Positions 57,354 through 64,000 of a stretch of DNA of 64,000 nucleotides are shown one piece after another. Source of the stretch: Pseudomonadota bacterium (GTDB lineage Bacteria > Pseudomonadota > Gammaproteobacteria > Burkholderiales > Sulfuriferulaceae); NCBI GenBank assembly GCA_021845925.1, contig JAJZUW010000006.1, forward strand, positions 62,001 through 126,000, read 5' to 3'. A program made the translations under genes and the position numbers. Position 1 is the stretch's first letter. Each line of letters starts with the position of its first letter. A model generated the notes under the pieces. It ran no database searches and had not been told where the DNA came from. It saw only the letters and a list, made by a program, of their open reading frames with translations.

Positions 57354-59102
57354 TCAGTAGGTCCGGGAAACAGGCTGAATGGCAGCAGTGTCAACCGGTT
57401 GCAGATTGACCGGCTTGTAGTCCGGCATGGATTGGCCGAGGCGGTACAGACTGTGCTTGAGCCAGACACGGTCATCACGATCGGGATAGTCTTCGCGGGT
57501 GTGGGCGCCGCGGCTTTCGGTGCGCGCGAGCGCGCAAACGAGCGTGGCTCGCGCCAGCAGGAACAGGTTATCCAGCTCCAGTGCTTCCATGCGTTCCAGA
57601 TTGAATACCCGGCTGTGATCCTGAAGTCCGATCCGGCGTTGCTCTTCTTCAAGTTGCGTCAAGACATGCAACCCTTCCGCCAGCCAGTCGGCGGTACGGA
57701 ACACCCCGCAGTGTTTCTGGACGGTTTGCTGGAGACGCTGGCGCAAATCTGCCAGATTGCCCTCGCCGGGCTCCTGCCAGACCTCCAGGCGCTCGGTGAC
57801 TGCCGCCAGCGAATCGGCCGACGGTCTGGCCACCGCCGAAGTGTGCTGCGCTGCTTCCACCAGACGCTGGCCGGTGGCCCGGCCAAATACCACCAGATCG
57901 AGCAGGGAATTGCCACCCAGGCGGTTTGCGCCATGCACCGACACACAGGCGCATTCGCCCACGGCATACAGGCCGGCAACCGGATGCGGCGCCAGCACTT
58001 CCCCGCACAGACTGACCGGAATGCCACCCATCATGTAATGCGCTGTGGGTACCACAGGTACCGGATCGCGCGCCGGATCGACGCCGGCAAAACGGATGGC
58101 CAGATCGCGAATACCAGGCAGGCGCTCGCGAATCAGCCTGTCGCCCAGATGATCCAGCTTGAGATGCACATAATCGGCATGTGGGCCGAGGCCACGGCCG
58201 GCATGAATTTCCAGGGCAATGGCCCGCGCCACCACATCGCGGCTGGCCAGGTCGCCGGCATGCGGTGCGTAACGCTGCATGAAGCGTTCACCATTTGCGT
58301 TGACCAGATATCCGCCTTCGCCGCGCACCGCCTCGGAAATCAGACTGCCCGAACCGGGCAGTCCGGTCGGATGAAACTGCCAGAACTCCATGTCCTGCAC
58401 CGGCAGGCCGGCACGCAACACCATGCCAAGCCCATCGCCGGTGTTGATATGCGCATTGGTCGAATGACGAAACAGACGCCCGCCACCTCCGGTGGCCAGA
58501 ACCGTCTGACCGGCAGCAAATGCATGCCGACGCCCTGTTGCCAGTTCGAGTGCGGCTATGCCGCACACCTGGCCATCGACTGTGGTGAGCAGGTCCAGGG
58601 CAAAATATTCATCGAAAAATGCGGTGCCAGCGCGCAGATTTTGCTGGTACAGCGTATGCAGCAGTGCATGTCCGGTACGGTCGGCGGCCGCACAGGTACG
58701 GGCTGCCTGTTCGCCGCCGAAATGCCGGGTCTGGCCACCAAACTGACGCTGGTAGATACGTCCGTCCGGCAAGCGCGAAAACAGCAGCCCCATGTGTTCG
58801 AGTTCATACACGGCATCTGCGGCATGCCGGCACATGAATTCAATCGCGTCCTGATCGCCCAGCCAGTCCGATCCCTTGACCGTATCGTACATGTGCCAGC
58901 GCCAGTCATCATCGCCATTGTTGGCCATCGCAGCAGTGATGCCGCCCTGGGCAGACACGGTGTGCGAACGCAATGGATGCACCTTGGACACCACGGCTAC
59001 CCGCAAGCCGGCCTGGGCTACCGCCAGAGAAGCACGCAATCCGGCACCACCACCGCCGATCACCACCACATCAAATTCGTGTTGCTGCCAGGAGTCAGTC
59101 AT
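57354..59102 (-). CDS. sdhA: Succinate dehydrogenase flavoprotein subunit
   Basis: FAD subunit that oxidises succinate. The dinucleotide fold VVVIGGGGAGLRASLAV (about residues 10-26), FAD-linking His in LRSHTVSAQGG (His48 region), ATGGGGRLF and substrate-binding QFHPTGLPGSG plus HYMMGGIPV and GANRLGGNSLLDLVVFG are present. I chose ATG 59102 (582 aa). It sits directly after sdhD. sdhB does not follow but lies 13 kb away. Confidence 0.96.
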   Translation of the reverse strand: MTDSWQQHEFDVVVIGGGGAGLRASLAVAQAGLRVAVVSKVHPLRSHTVSAQGGITAAMANNGDDDWRWHMYDTVKGSDWLGDQDAIEFMCRHAADAVYELEHMGLLFSRLPDGRIYQRQFGGQTRHFGGEQAARTCAAADRTGHALLHTLYQQNLRAGTAFFDEYFALDLLTTVDGQVCGIAALELATGRRHAFAAGQTVLATGGGGRLFRHSTNAHINTGDGLGMVLRAGLPVQDMEFWQFHPTGLPGSGSLISEAVRGEGGYLVNANGERFMQRYAPHAGDLASRDVVARAIALEIHAGRGLGPHADYVHLKLDHLGDRLIRERLPGIRDLAIRFAGVDPARDPVPVVPTAHYMMGGIPVSLCGEVLAPHPVAGLYAVGECACVSVHGANRLGGNSLLDLVVFGRATGQRLVEAAQHTSAVARPSADSLAAVTERLEVWQEPGEGNLADLRQRLQQTVQKHCGVFRTADWLAEGLHVLTQLEEEQRRIGLQDHSRVFNLERMEALELDNLFLLARATLVCALARTESRGAHTREDYPDRDDRVWLKHSLYRLGQSMPDYKPVNLQPVDTAAIQPVSRTY

Positions 59103-59106
59103 GCAG

Positions 59107-59409
59107 TCACCAGCCAATCACCTGCAACAGCCAGACCAGACTGGTAGTCAACCAGACGGCCCAGAACAGGAGGAATGCACGTCGCCAGAACGGATGGCGC
59201 AGATAATCGGCTGACACATCCAGCAATCCGGTCCAGGCATGCACCAGCCATGCGATGGCTGTCGCCACCACCAGCAATCGGGCAGGCAAAGAACGCAAGG
59301 CCGTCTGCCAGCCAGACAGCCCGCCACTGGCCAGCGCCAGTGCAACCAGAGCCAGCAGTCCGCCGAACAGAATCAGCGCAGAAACCCGCTGCCAATACCA
59401 GCGCCGCAT
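59107..59409 (-). CDS. sdhD: Succinate dehydrogenase membrane anchor SdhD
   Basis: Small cytochrome-b556-type membrane anchor, 100 aa with three hydrophobic helices (about residues 10-30, 43-65 and 77-98). The heme-ligand region is around HAWTGLLDVSADYL; His and Asp-Tyr of the SdhD pattern H-x(n)-G-x-x-D-x-x-x-D-Y are visible. It is in the same operon between sdhC and sdhA. SdhD sequences diverge strongly, so position helps the call. Confidence 0.88.
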   Translation of the reverse strand: MRRWYWQRVSALILFGGLLALVALALASGGLSGWQTALRSLPARLLVVATAIAWLVHAWTGLLDVSADYLRHPFWRRAFLLFWAVWLTTSLVWLLQVIGW

Positions 59410-59410
59410 G

Positions 59411-59809
59411 TCAGAAACCCACCGCCAGCGTCACCATTCCTGCCAGTCCGGCAACGCCAAGAATGAAACCAGACAGCCAGCGCGCCTGGCCCAGACTGGT
59501 CGCAACGCCTTTTTCCAGCAGCAGGAAACGCAGCCCGCCGAGCGCATGCTGCACCAGCAGCCAGACCAGTGCAGCCGACAACAGCCGCCCCTGTAACGTA
59601 CGCAACCAGACAAGAAAATGGCTGTCTTGCGACGTCAGCAGCGACACCCGCAACAGCCAGACCAGTACCGGAAACAGCAACGCCAGCAACACGCCACTGC
59701 CGCGCTGCAGAATCGACAGCCAACCGGGCAATGGCAGCCAGACTGCCAGTGGATTGAGCCAGACCGGACGTCGGTCTGGTATCACGTCAGGACGCGCGGC
59801 TGGCGGCAT
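59411..59809 (-). CDS. sdhC: Succinate dehydrogenase cytochrome b556 subunit SdhC
   Basis: 132-aa membrane anchor with RPVWLNPLAVWLPLPGWLSI at the start, the RGSG motif (substrate/quinone side, about residues 36-39), three hydrophobic helices and the heme-binding HALGGLRFLLLE. I chose ATG 59809, which gives the family length; the frame extends upstream only into the malic enzyme gene. It starts 14 bases after the malic enzyme stop, so the two may be cotranscribed. The ribosome site is weak. Confidence 0.88.
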   Translation of the reverse strand: MPPAARPDVIPDRRPVWLNPLAVWLPLPGWLSILQRGSGVLLALLFPVLVWLLRVSLLTSQDSHFLVWLRTLQGRLLSAALVWLLVQHALGGLRFLLLEKGVATSLGQARWLSGFILGVAGLAGMVTLAVGF

Positions 59810-59822
59810 GGCCACAGGTTGT

Positions 59823-61037
59823 TCAGTCTGCTTCCGCACGAGCAGCGGCAGCCACGGCACCAGCCACCCGCTCGCGCAGGCGCGGATCAAACGGTTTTGG
59901 CAGAATGTATTCGCGACCAAACGCGAGCGAGGACAAACCATACGCTGCCAGCACCTCGACGGGCACAGGTTCACGCGCCAGCCCGGCCAGCGCATGTACC
60001 GCAGCCAGCTGCATCGCTGGTGTCACCCGCCTGGCGCGTGCATCGAGCGCACCGCGGAATATGAACGGAAAACCGAGCACGTTGTTGACCTGGTTGGGAT
60101 AGTCCGACCGCCCGGTTGCCATGACCACATCATCACGCGCACCATGCGCCACTTCCGGCAGGATTTCGGGTTCCGGATTGGCCAGCGCAAACACCACCGG
60201 CCGCTCCGCCATCGAGCGGATCATGTCAGCCGTGACCAGTCTGGCGGCAGAAACGCCGATAAAGGCATCTGCGCCCACCATGGCATCCGCCAGCGTACGG
60301 GCATCGGTGTGTGCGGCAAACGCCTGATGATGCGGCGGCAGGTCAGGCATGCCCTGATACAGCACCCCAGCCTTGTCGACCACCAGCACCTTGCTCCGGT
60401 CGGCACCCATTGCCAGCAGCAGGTTCAGCGAAGCCGTGCCGGCGGCACCAGCTCCCAACAGCACGATCCGGGCATCTTCCAGTCGCTTGCCCTGCACATG
60501 CAGGGCATTGATCAACCCGGCACAGATGATGACCGCCGTGCCATGCTGGTCATCATGAAACACCGGAATATCCAGCCGTTCGCGCAAGGCCTTTTCGATG
60601 ACGAAACAGTGCGGAGCGGCAATGTCTTCCAGATTGATGCCACCGAAGGTTGGCGCAATATTGACCACCGTCTCGATAAAGGATTCGACGCTGGGCGCAT
60701 TGATTTCGATATCGAACACATCAATGCCGGCAAACCGTTTGAACAGCACGGCCTTGCCTTCCATGACCGGTTTGGCCGCCAGCGGCCCCAGGTTGCCAAG
60801 GCCCAGAATGGCGGTGCCGTCGGTAATCACCGCAACCAGATTGCCCCGGTTGGTAAACCGCCAGGCATTGTCCGGATTATCGGCAATCGCCAGTACCGGT
60901 TCGGCCACACCCGGACTGTAGGCCAGGGCCAGTTCGGCTGCGGTGTCACAAGGTTTCGACGACGAAACCGACAGTTTTCCCGGCACGGGAAATTCATGAT
61001 AATCAAGTGCCTGTTGCTTGAAATCCATATCAGTCAT
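59823..61037 (-). CDS. Malic enzyme (NADP type, short form without phosphotransacetylase domain)
   Basis: Oxidatively decarboxylates malate to pyruvate. YSPGVAEPVLAI, VITDGTAILGLGNLGPLAA (Tyr/Lys active site and metal region) and FHDDQHGTAVIICAGLINAL (Asp metal ligands), then the dinucleotide fold VLLGAGAAGTASLNLLL, are intact. At 404 aa it corresponds to the N-terminal catalytic part of MaeB and lacks the C-terminal phosphotransacetylase-like domain of the 760-aa enzyme. It overlaps the hemerythrin gene by 8 bases and precedes sdhC. Confidence 0.92.
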   Translation of the reverse strand: MTDMDFKQQALDYHEFPVPGKLSVSSSKPCDTAAELALAYSPGVAEPVLAIADNPDNAWRFTNRGNLVAVITDGTAILGLGNLGPLAAKPVMEGKAVLFKRFAGIDVFDIEINAPSVESFIETVVNIAPTFGGINLEDIAAPHCFVIEKALRERLDIPVFHDDQHGTAVIICAGLINALHVQGKRLEDARIVLLGAGAAGTASLNLLLAMGADRSKVLVVDKAGVLYQGMPDLPPHHQAFAAHTDARTLADAMVGADAFIGVSAARLVTADMIRSMAERPVVFALANPEPEILPEVAHGARDDVVMATGRSDYPNQVNNVLGFPFIFRGALDARARRVTPAMQLAAVHALAGLAREPVPVEVLAAYGLSSLAFGREYILPKPFDPRLRERVAGAVAAAARAEAD

Positions 61038-61725
61038 TCATGTCCAGTTGAATCAGCACCCGCTCGAACAGGCTGGCAACAGCCTCTGCGGGTGCGTGGG
61101 CCAGCGCACGCTGCCAGATGGGCAACAGCGTCAGTTCTTCGCGCATTTCGTGTTTGGAAAGGTAGCCGGCGAGAATGGCCAGCAAGGGCGAAACCGATGC
61201 CGTGCTGGCATCCGGTTCGGCGAACGCCGCCTCAATCATCGCTGACTGAGTGAGAATTTCATTGTGTTCCGCCACCATCGCCTGACTGGGGTCCACGCCG
61301 GCTGCATTGGGCTGCGTGCGGATTGCCCTGACCAGCATGTCGTGCTCGACTGCCATGTGGCGACGCAGGCCACTGACAAACGCTGCCATGTCATGACTGG
61401 CAGCCTGCAGTTCACCCCGGTCGGTCAGATGAATGACGCGGGAAAACAAGGCATCCAGGCGTTTGTGATCGCGTTTCAGCGCATCGTTGACATCCACCGG
61501 CGGCACATCTTCTGCCCGATGCACGGTTGCCAGCCAGTTGCCATCCGGATTTTGCTGCAGTTGCCATGACAAGTTGTTGCGCAGCCGCAGATTGAGGCTT
61601 TGCAAGGTCATGTCCGGCTGCGCGGCAAACAGCAACTGCATGAATTCGCCCCGTTTCAGATTGCGGATTGGCTCAAAGGCAGCCGTTTGCAACTGGCTGG
61701 CAGAGGTGCTGGTCAGGTCCAACAT
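61030..61725 (-). CDS. DUF2249-like and hemerythrin (HHE) domain protein
   Basis: 231 aa. The N-terminal about 75 residues resemble DUF2249 (EPIRNLKRGEFMQLLFAAQPD, NLSWQLQQNPDGNWLATV). The C-terminal about 150 residues are a hemerythrin-type four-helix bundle with ligands in LKRDHKRLDALF, HMAVEHDMLVRA, MVAEHNEIL and LSKHEMREELTLLP. Such proteins bind a di-iron centre and sense or protect against oxygen or nitric oxide. It probably shares a transcript with the malic enzyme gene. Confidence 0.85.
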   Translation of the reverse strand: MLDLTSTSASQLQTAAFEPIRNLKRGEFMQLLFAAQPDMTLQSLNLRLRNNLSWQLQQNPDGNWLATVHRAEDVPPVDVNDALKRDHKRLDALFSRVIHLTDRGELQAASHDMAAFVSGLRRHMAVEHDMLVRAIRTQPNAAGVDPSQAMVAEHNEILTQSAMIEAAFAEPDASTASVSPLLAILAGYLSKHEMREELTLLPIWQRALAHAPAEAVASLFERVLIQLDMND

Positions 61726-61811
61726 GACGGCTCAAATCGTGATTGACAGCCTGTCATCTTCGCTCAAACCGGCCGCCATGTCGAGGGGGGACCATGACGG
61801 CCGCCAGGAAA

Positions 61812-62060
61812 TCAGTCGCGGTGACGCGATTCGATCGCCTCGTGCAGCTCATGCTCGGCCTGCTGCAGCAACTGTTCGGCACGCCCGGCATGACCGCCCA
61901 TATCGTACTGGTTGGCTGCCTGCGCGCGGTGCAGGCTCTCCAGCGCATGCTCGATCTGCTCGTGCGCTGCCCGCAGATCCGGCCAGTCGCGCACCGGATC
62001 GGCGCTGGCAACACCAGCACCCACAACAGCAGCAAACAGCATCAGGACAACAGTTTTCAT
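61812..62060 (-). CDS. Small secreted helical protein of unknown function
   Basis: 82 aa. The first about 20 residues (MKTVVLMLFAAVVGAGVASA) are a clear Sec signal peptide with a cut after ASA, and the rest is a highly charged, Ala/Glu/His-rich amphipathic helix (IEHALESLHRAQAANQYD, EQLLQQAEHELHEAIES). ATG 62060 is chosen for the signal peptide; there is a GGATTGTCG stretch but no good ribosome site. No family recognised. Possibly periplasmic metal or membrane binding given the His content; that is a guess. Confidence 0.65.
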   Translation of the reverse strand: MKTVVLMLFAAVVGAGVASADPVRDWPDLRAAHEQIEHALESLHRAQAANQYDMGGHAGRAEQLLQQAEHELHEAIESRHRD

Positions 62061-62209
62061 CGACAATCCTTTCTCGCTCGGTTGGACATATCCTGACCGA
62101 TTGCAGGCGAATCTGTCTTTTCGCTTGCAACCATCAGCGTGAGCAATCATATCAAAAGGGGTTCGATTTCATATTTCAGAGTGTAACAAGGTGTCCGGAA
62201 TGCCGGACG

Positions 62210-62794
62210 TCAGTGCAGCTCATGCCCCAGCATGCGTTCGATCCGGCGATCCGGCACCAGCCACAGCAAGGCCACCAGCACGTACAGGGCATCTGCGAGG
62301 CCATGGCGGATAAAGGAAGCCGGGATGGCCAACAGGTAAAGCAGCGGTGACAGCTTGCCTTTCCAGTCATTGCCAATGGCCGCTTTCAATCGCGATTCAG
62401 CGCCCTGCGAGACAATGATGGCCTGTTGCAGCAGCCAGTAAGCCAGCGCCGCCATGAACAGTACCACTCCGTACAATGCCGTGGGCAGGCTGGCAAAATG
62501 GTTTTCACCCATCCAGCCTGTGGCAAACGGAAACAGCGACAGCCAGAACAGCAGATGCAGATTGGCCCAAAGAATGCCACCCGTTACCCGATTGCAGGTA
62601 TGCAGCATGTGGTGATGGTTGTTCCAGTAAATGGCGATGTAAACAAAACTCAGCACATAGGCCATGAACACCGGCAGCAGAGGCAGCAGGACCGCAGCAT
62701 CGGTCCCGGATGGCACTTTCAGTTCCAGCACCATGATGGTAATGATGATGGCCAGCACACCATCACTGAATGCTTCAAGCCTTGATTTGCCCAC
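62210..62794 (-). CDS. TMEM175/DUF1211-family ion channel-like membrane protein
   Basis: 194 aa with about six hydrophobic helices. RLEAFSDGVLAIIITIMVLE at the N-terminus is the signature of bacterial TMEM175 (DUF1211) potassium channels, including the FSDG gate motif. GTG start at 62794 follows GGAGG at 5 bases. Stands alone; no obvious functional partner. Confidence 0.88.
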   Translation of the reverse strand: MGKSRLEAFSDGVLAIIITIMVLELKVPSGTDAAVLLPLLPVFMAYVLSFVYIAIYWNNHHHMLHTCNRVTGGILWANLHLLFWLSLFPFATGWMGENHFASLPTALYGVVLFMAALAYWLLQQAIIVSQGAESRLKAAIGNDWKGKLSPLLYLLAIPASFIRHGLADALYVLVALLWLVPDRRIERMLGHELH

Positions 62795-62852
62795 CAGGCC
62801 TCCGGAAAATCTGTCACATCATCATCGGTGCCATCCGCATTCCGCCACCGCA

Positions 62853-64000
62853 TCAGAAACCAAACATGTGGTCCATGCAGAAAGAGGTTTCGCCATGCAC
62901 TGTGCCATGATACCCGAACAGACGGCAGGTCAGATCACGGATCATGATGTAGGCTGCCTCACCAGCGCGCTGGCGGGTGGCCGCATCAAACAGCTCGCTG
63001 TAGTACCAGTGACGTGAACCGCCACAGGGAATGCGGAGCGAGGTTCTGGCCACTTCGTTCCCCATCCGGTCAAACAGGATCAGCATGGTATCGGATTCGG
63101 CATGCCATGGCGTCGAAGCCGGATAGATGAGATGACAGAACGTATCCAGATGCGCATCTCCCAGTCGCAGGAACAGCCGGGTGCTCAATCCTGGCGCCAC
63201 ATTGATGTAGGATTGAGGCTCATTGCGATACGTCAGCACGGTATTGTAGACATGGGCACCAAAGCTGGTTTCGGCCTTGTGACCGCTGGCCAGCTGGGTG
63301 TAACGGAACAGGCCGTGAATCCAGCCATCACCAACGCCACCCGAGCTGAAGTCGTACACCAGTTCGACGTGACCACTGCCGCTGGGCAACCGGACTGCCT
63401 GTTCGTCGAGGATCGCATTGATGTCAACTGCCACGCTGGCATCACGCGGCAGGCAACCAAAGTGATGCTGCCCCACTTCAACGCCAGTGGCATCGTAGAA
63501 GATGGCCTTGTATGGCAGATTGATCTGGGCGGTGGACATCGGATTGGGCTGCATGACGCTGTTCCAGCGGTCGACTGGCAGAATCGGCGCCGGCAGGATG
63601 TAGCTCTTGCCCAGCAGTTGGGTCAGCTCGGGAATCTTCGGGTCGGCCACCAGATCATTGCGCTCGACATTCACGTGCGCCATCCGGTCACGTCCGCCCT
63701 TGACAAACACTTCGTAACGCGGACGAACGAAATGTCGGCCGGCCTGCACTTCAAACTGTTGCGGCCAGCGGGCTTCGGGGAAAAACTGGCCGACATCCAT
63801 ACCGTAAATACCGTATGGCGGAATTTCCACCGGCACCTTGCGCACTTCGGAATGCCCCATCAGGTTGATACCGATGGTATCGGGCGGAATCGGCACCGGA
63901 TGGCTGTTCTGAATCCACATGATGACGGTTTCATCGTTATCGGGCGCCGGCAATCCGGCAAACAGGTCGGAAGGCCAGGCATTGGCATCATGGCTGCAGG
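62853..64000 (-). CDS. Unrecognised conserved-looking protein, 5' end beyond the window
   Basis: 382 codons are visible and the frame is still open at the right edge, so the true start lies outside. An internal TTG at 63953 is not a credible start. The protein is soluble with many beta-prone segments (for example FEVQAGRHFVRPRYEVFVKGG, YINVAPGLSTRLFLRLGDAH). It has no signal sequence in the visible part and no motif I can name. Cys residues are few. It is on the same strand as the TMEM175-like gene, separated by 58 bases. Confidence 0.6.
   Translation of the reverse strand, partial: CSHDANAWPSDLFAGLPAPDNDETVIMWIQNSHPVPIPPDTIGINLMGHSEVRKVPVEIPPYGIYGMDVGQFFPEARWPQQFEVQAGRHFVRPRYEVFVKGGRDRMAHVNVERNDLVADPKIPELTQLLGKSYILPAPILPVDRWNSVMQPNPMSTAQINLPYKAIFYDATGVEVGQHHFGCLPRDASVAVDINAILDEQAVRLPSGSGHVELVYDFSSGGVGDGWIHGLFRYTQLASGHKAETSFGAHVYNTVLTYRNEPQSYINVAPGLSTRLFLRLGDAHLDTFCHLIYPASTPWHAESDTMLILFDRMGNEVARTSLRIPCGGSRHWYYSELFDAATRQRAGEAAYIMIRDLTCRLFGYHGTVHGETSFCMDHMFGF

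Noticed and set aside
59175-61253. A 692-codon open frame on the plus strand across sdhD, sdhC and malic enzyme
   Set aside because: It is antisense to genes with clear homology and has low-complexity Arg/Gln/Pro/Ser sequence without domains.

Overview
The window is a chromosomal segment of a GC-rich (about 60%) Betaproteobacterium. The gene set and order point to Neisseriales (Chromobacteriaceae/Aquaspirillaceae, for example a Laribacter- or Microvirgula-like genome). That assignment is an inference from layout (rnfABCDGE, a single his-tat run, hfq-hflX-hflK-hflC-hisZ-purA, sdh/gltA/sucAB) and not a database match. Both ends are cut: a 25-bp tandem repeat runs off the left edge and an unrecognised gene runs off the right edge.

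Layout. 0.2-5.3 kb: rnfABCDGE electron-transport operon. 5.3-7.4 kb (minus): pgl, an unknown coiled-coil membrane protein, plsY. 7.6-11.9 kb: a type IV pilin behind a clear sigma-54 promoter, then a Wzy_C/PglL-type ligase and a TMTC-like GT-C membrane protein, which look like a pilin and its glycosylation genes. 11.9-19.9 kb (minus): hisDCBHAFIE, a HIT protein and tatABC. 20.0-21.5 kb: selO, with a promoter so close to the ATG that the mRNA may be leaderless. 21.6-23.3 kb (minus): pgi. 23.4-29.7 kb: hfq-hflX-hflK-hflC-hisZ-purA.

29.72-32.94 kb is the most unusual part. It is an AT-rich island bounded by matching terminal inverted repeats (18 bp) and long subterminal inverted repeats (87 bp). 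It carries a reverse transcriptase (533 aa) translationally coupled to a protein with PD-(D/E)XK nuclease motifs (250 aa), and a structured non-coding leader lies upstream of the reverse transcriptase. It sits between the converging 3' ends of purA and a response-regulator gene. I read it as a mobile cassette carrying a candidate anti-phage reverse-transcriptase/nuclease system.

32.9-38.1 kb (minus): five-gene signalling cluster (REC-PAS-like, HDOD, histidine kinase, REC-HD-GYP, REC). 38.3-44.1 kb (minus): sucB, sucA, gltA, sdhB. 44.3-48.0 kb: purB, trhP, folD. 48.1-48.5 kb: tRNA-Pro, tRNA-Arg and tRNA-His behind a good sigma-70 promoter. 48.6-51.5 kb (minus): nrdG, a small gene holding the glycyl-radical loop, and nrdD lacking that loop, with a NrdR box upstream. 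51.7-53.2 kb: pdxST. 53.2-57.1 kb (minus): ubiU-ubiV-(LplA-DUF116 fusion)-ubiT for oxygen-independent ubiquinone synthesis. 57.4-61.0 kb (minus): malic enzyme-sdhC-sdhD-sdhA. The sdh operon is therefore split from sdhB by about 13 kb. 61.0-64.0 kb (minus): hemerythrin-domain protein, a small secreted protein, a TMEM175-like channel and the partial gene.

Together the genes describe a facultatively anaerobic, piliated organism: Rnf, class III ribonucleotide reductase and UbiUVT for life without oxygen, and a complete but rearranged set of 2-oxoglutarate and succinate dehydrogenase genes except for E3 (lpd), which is not in the window.
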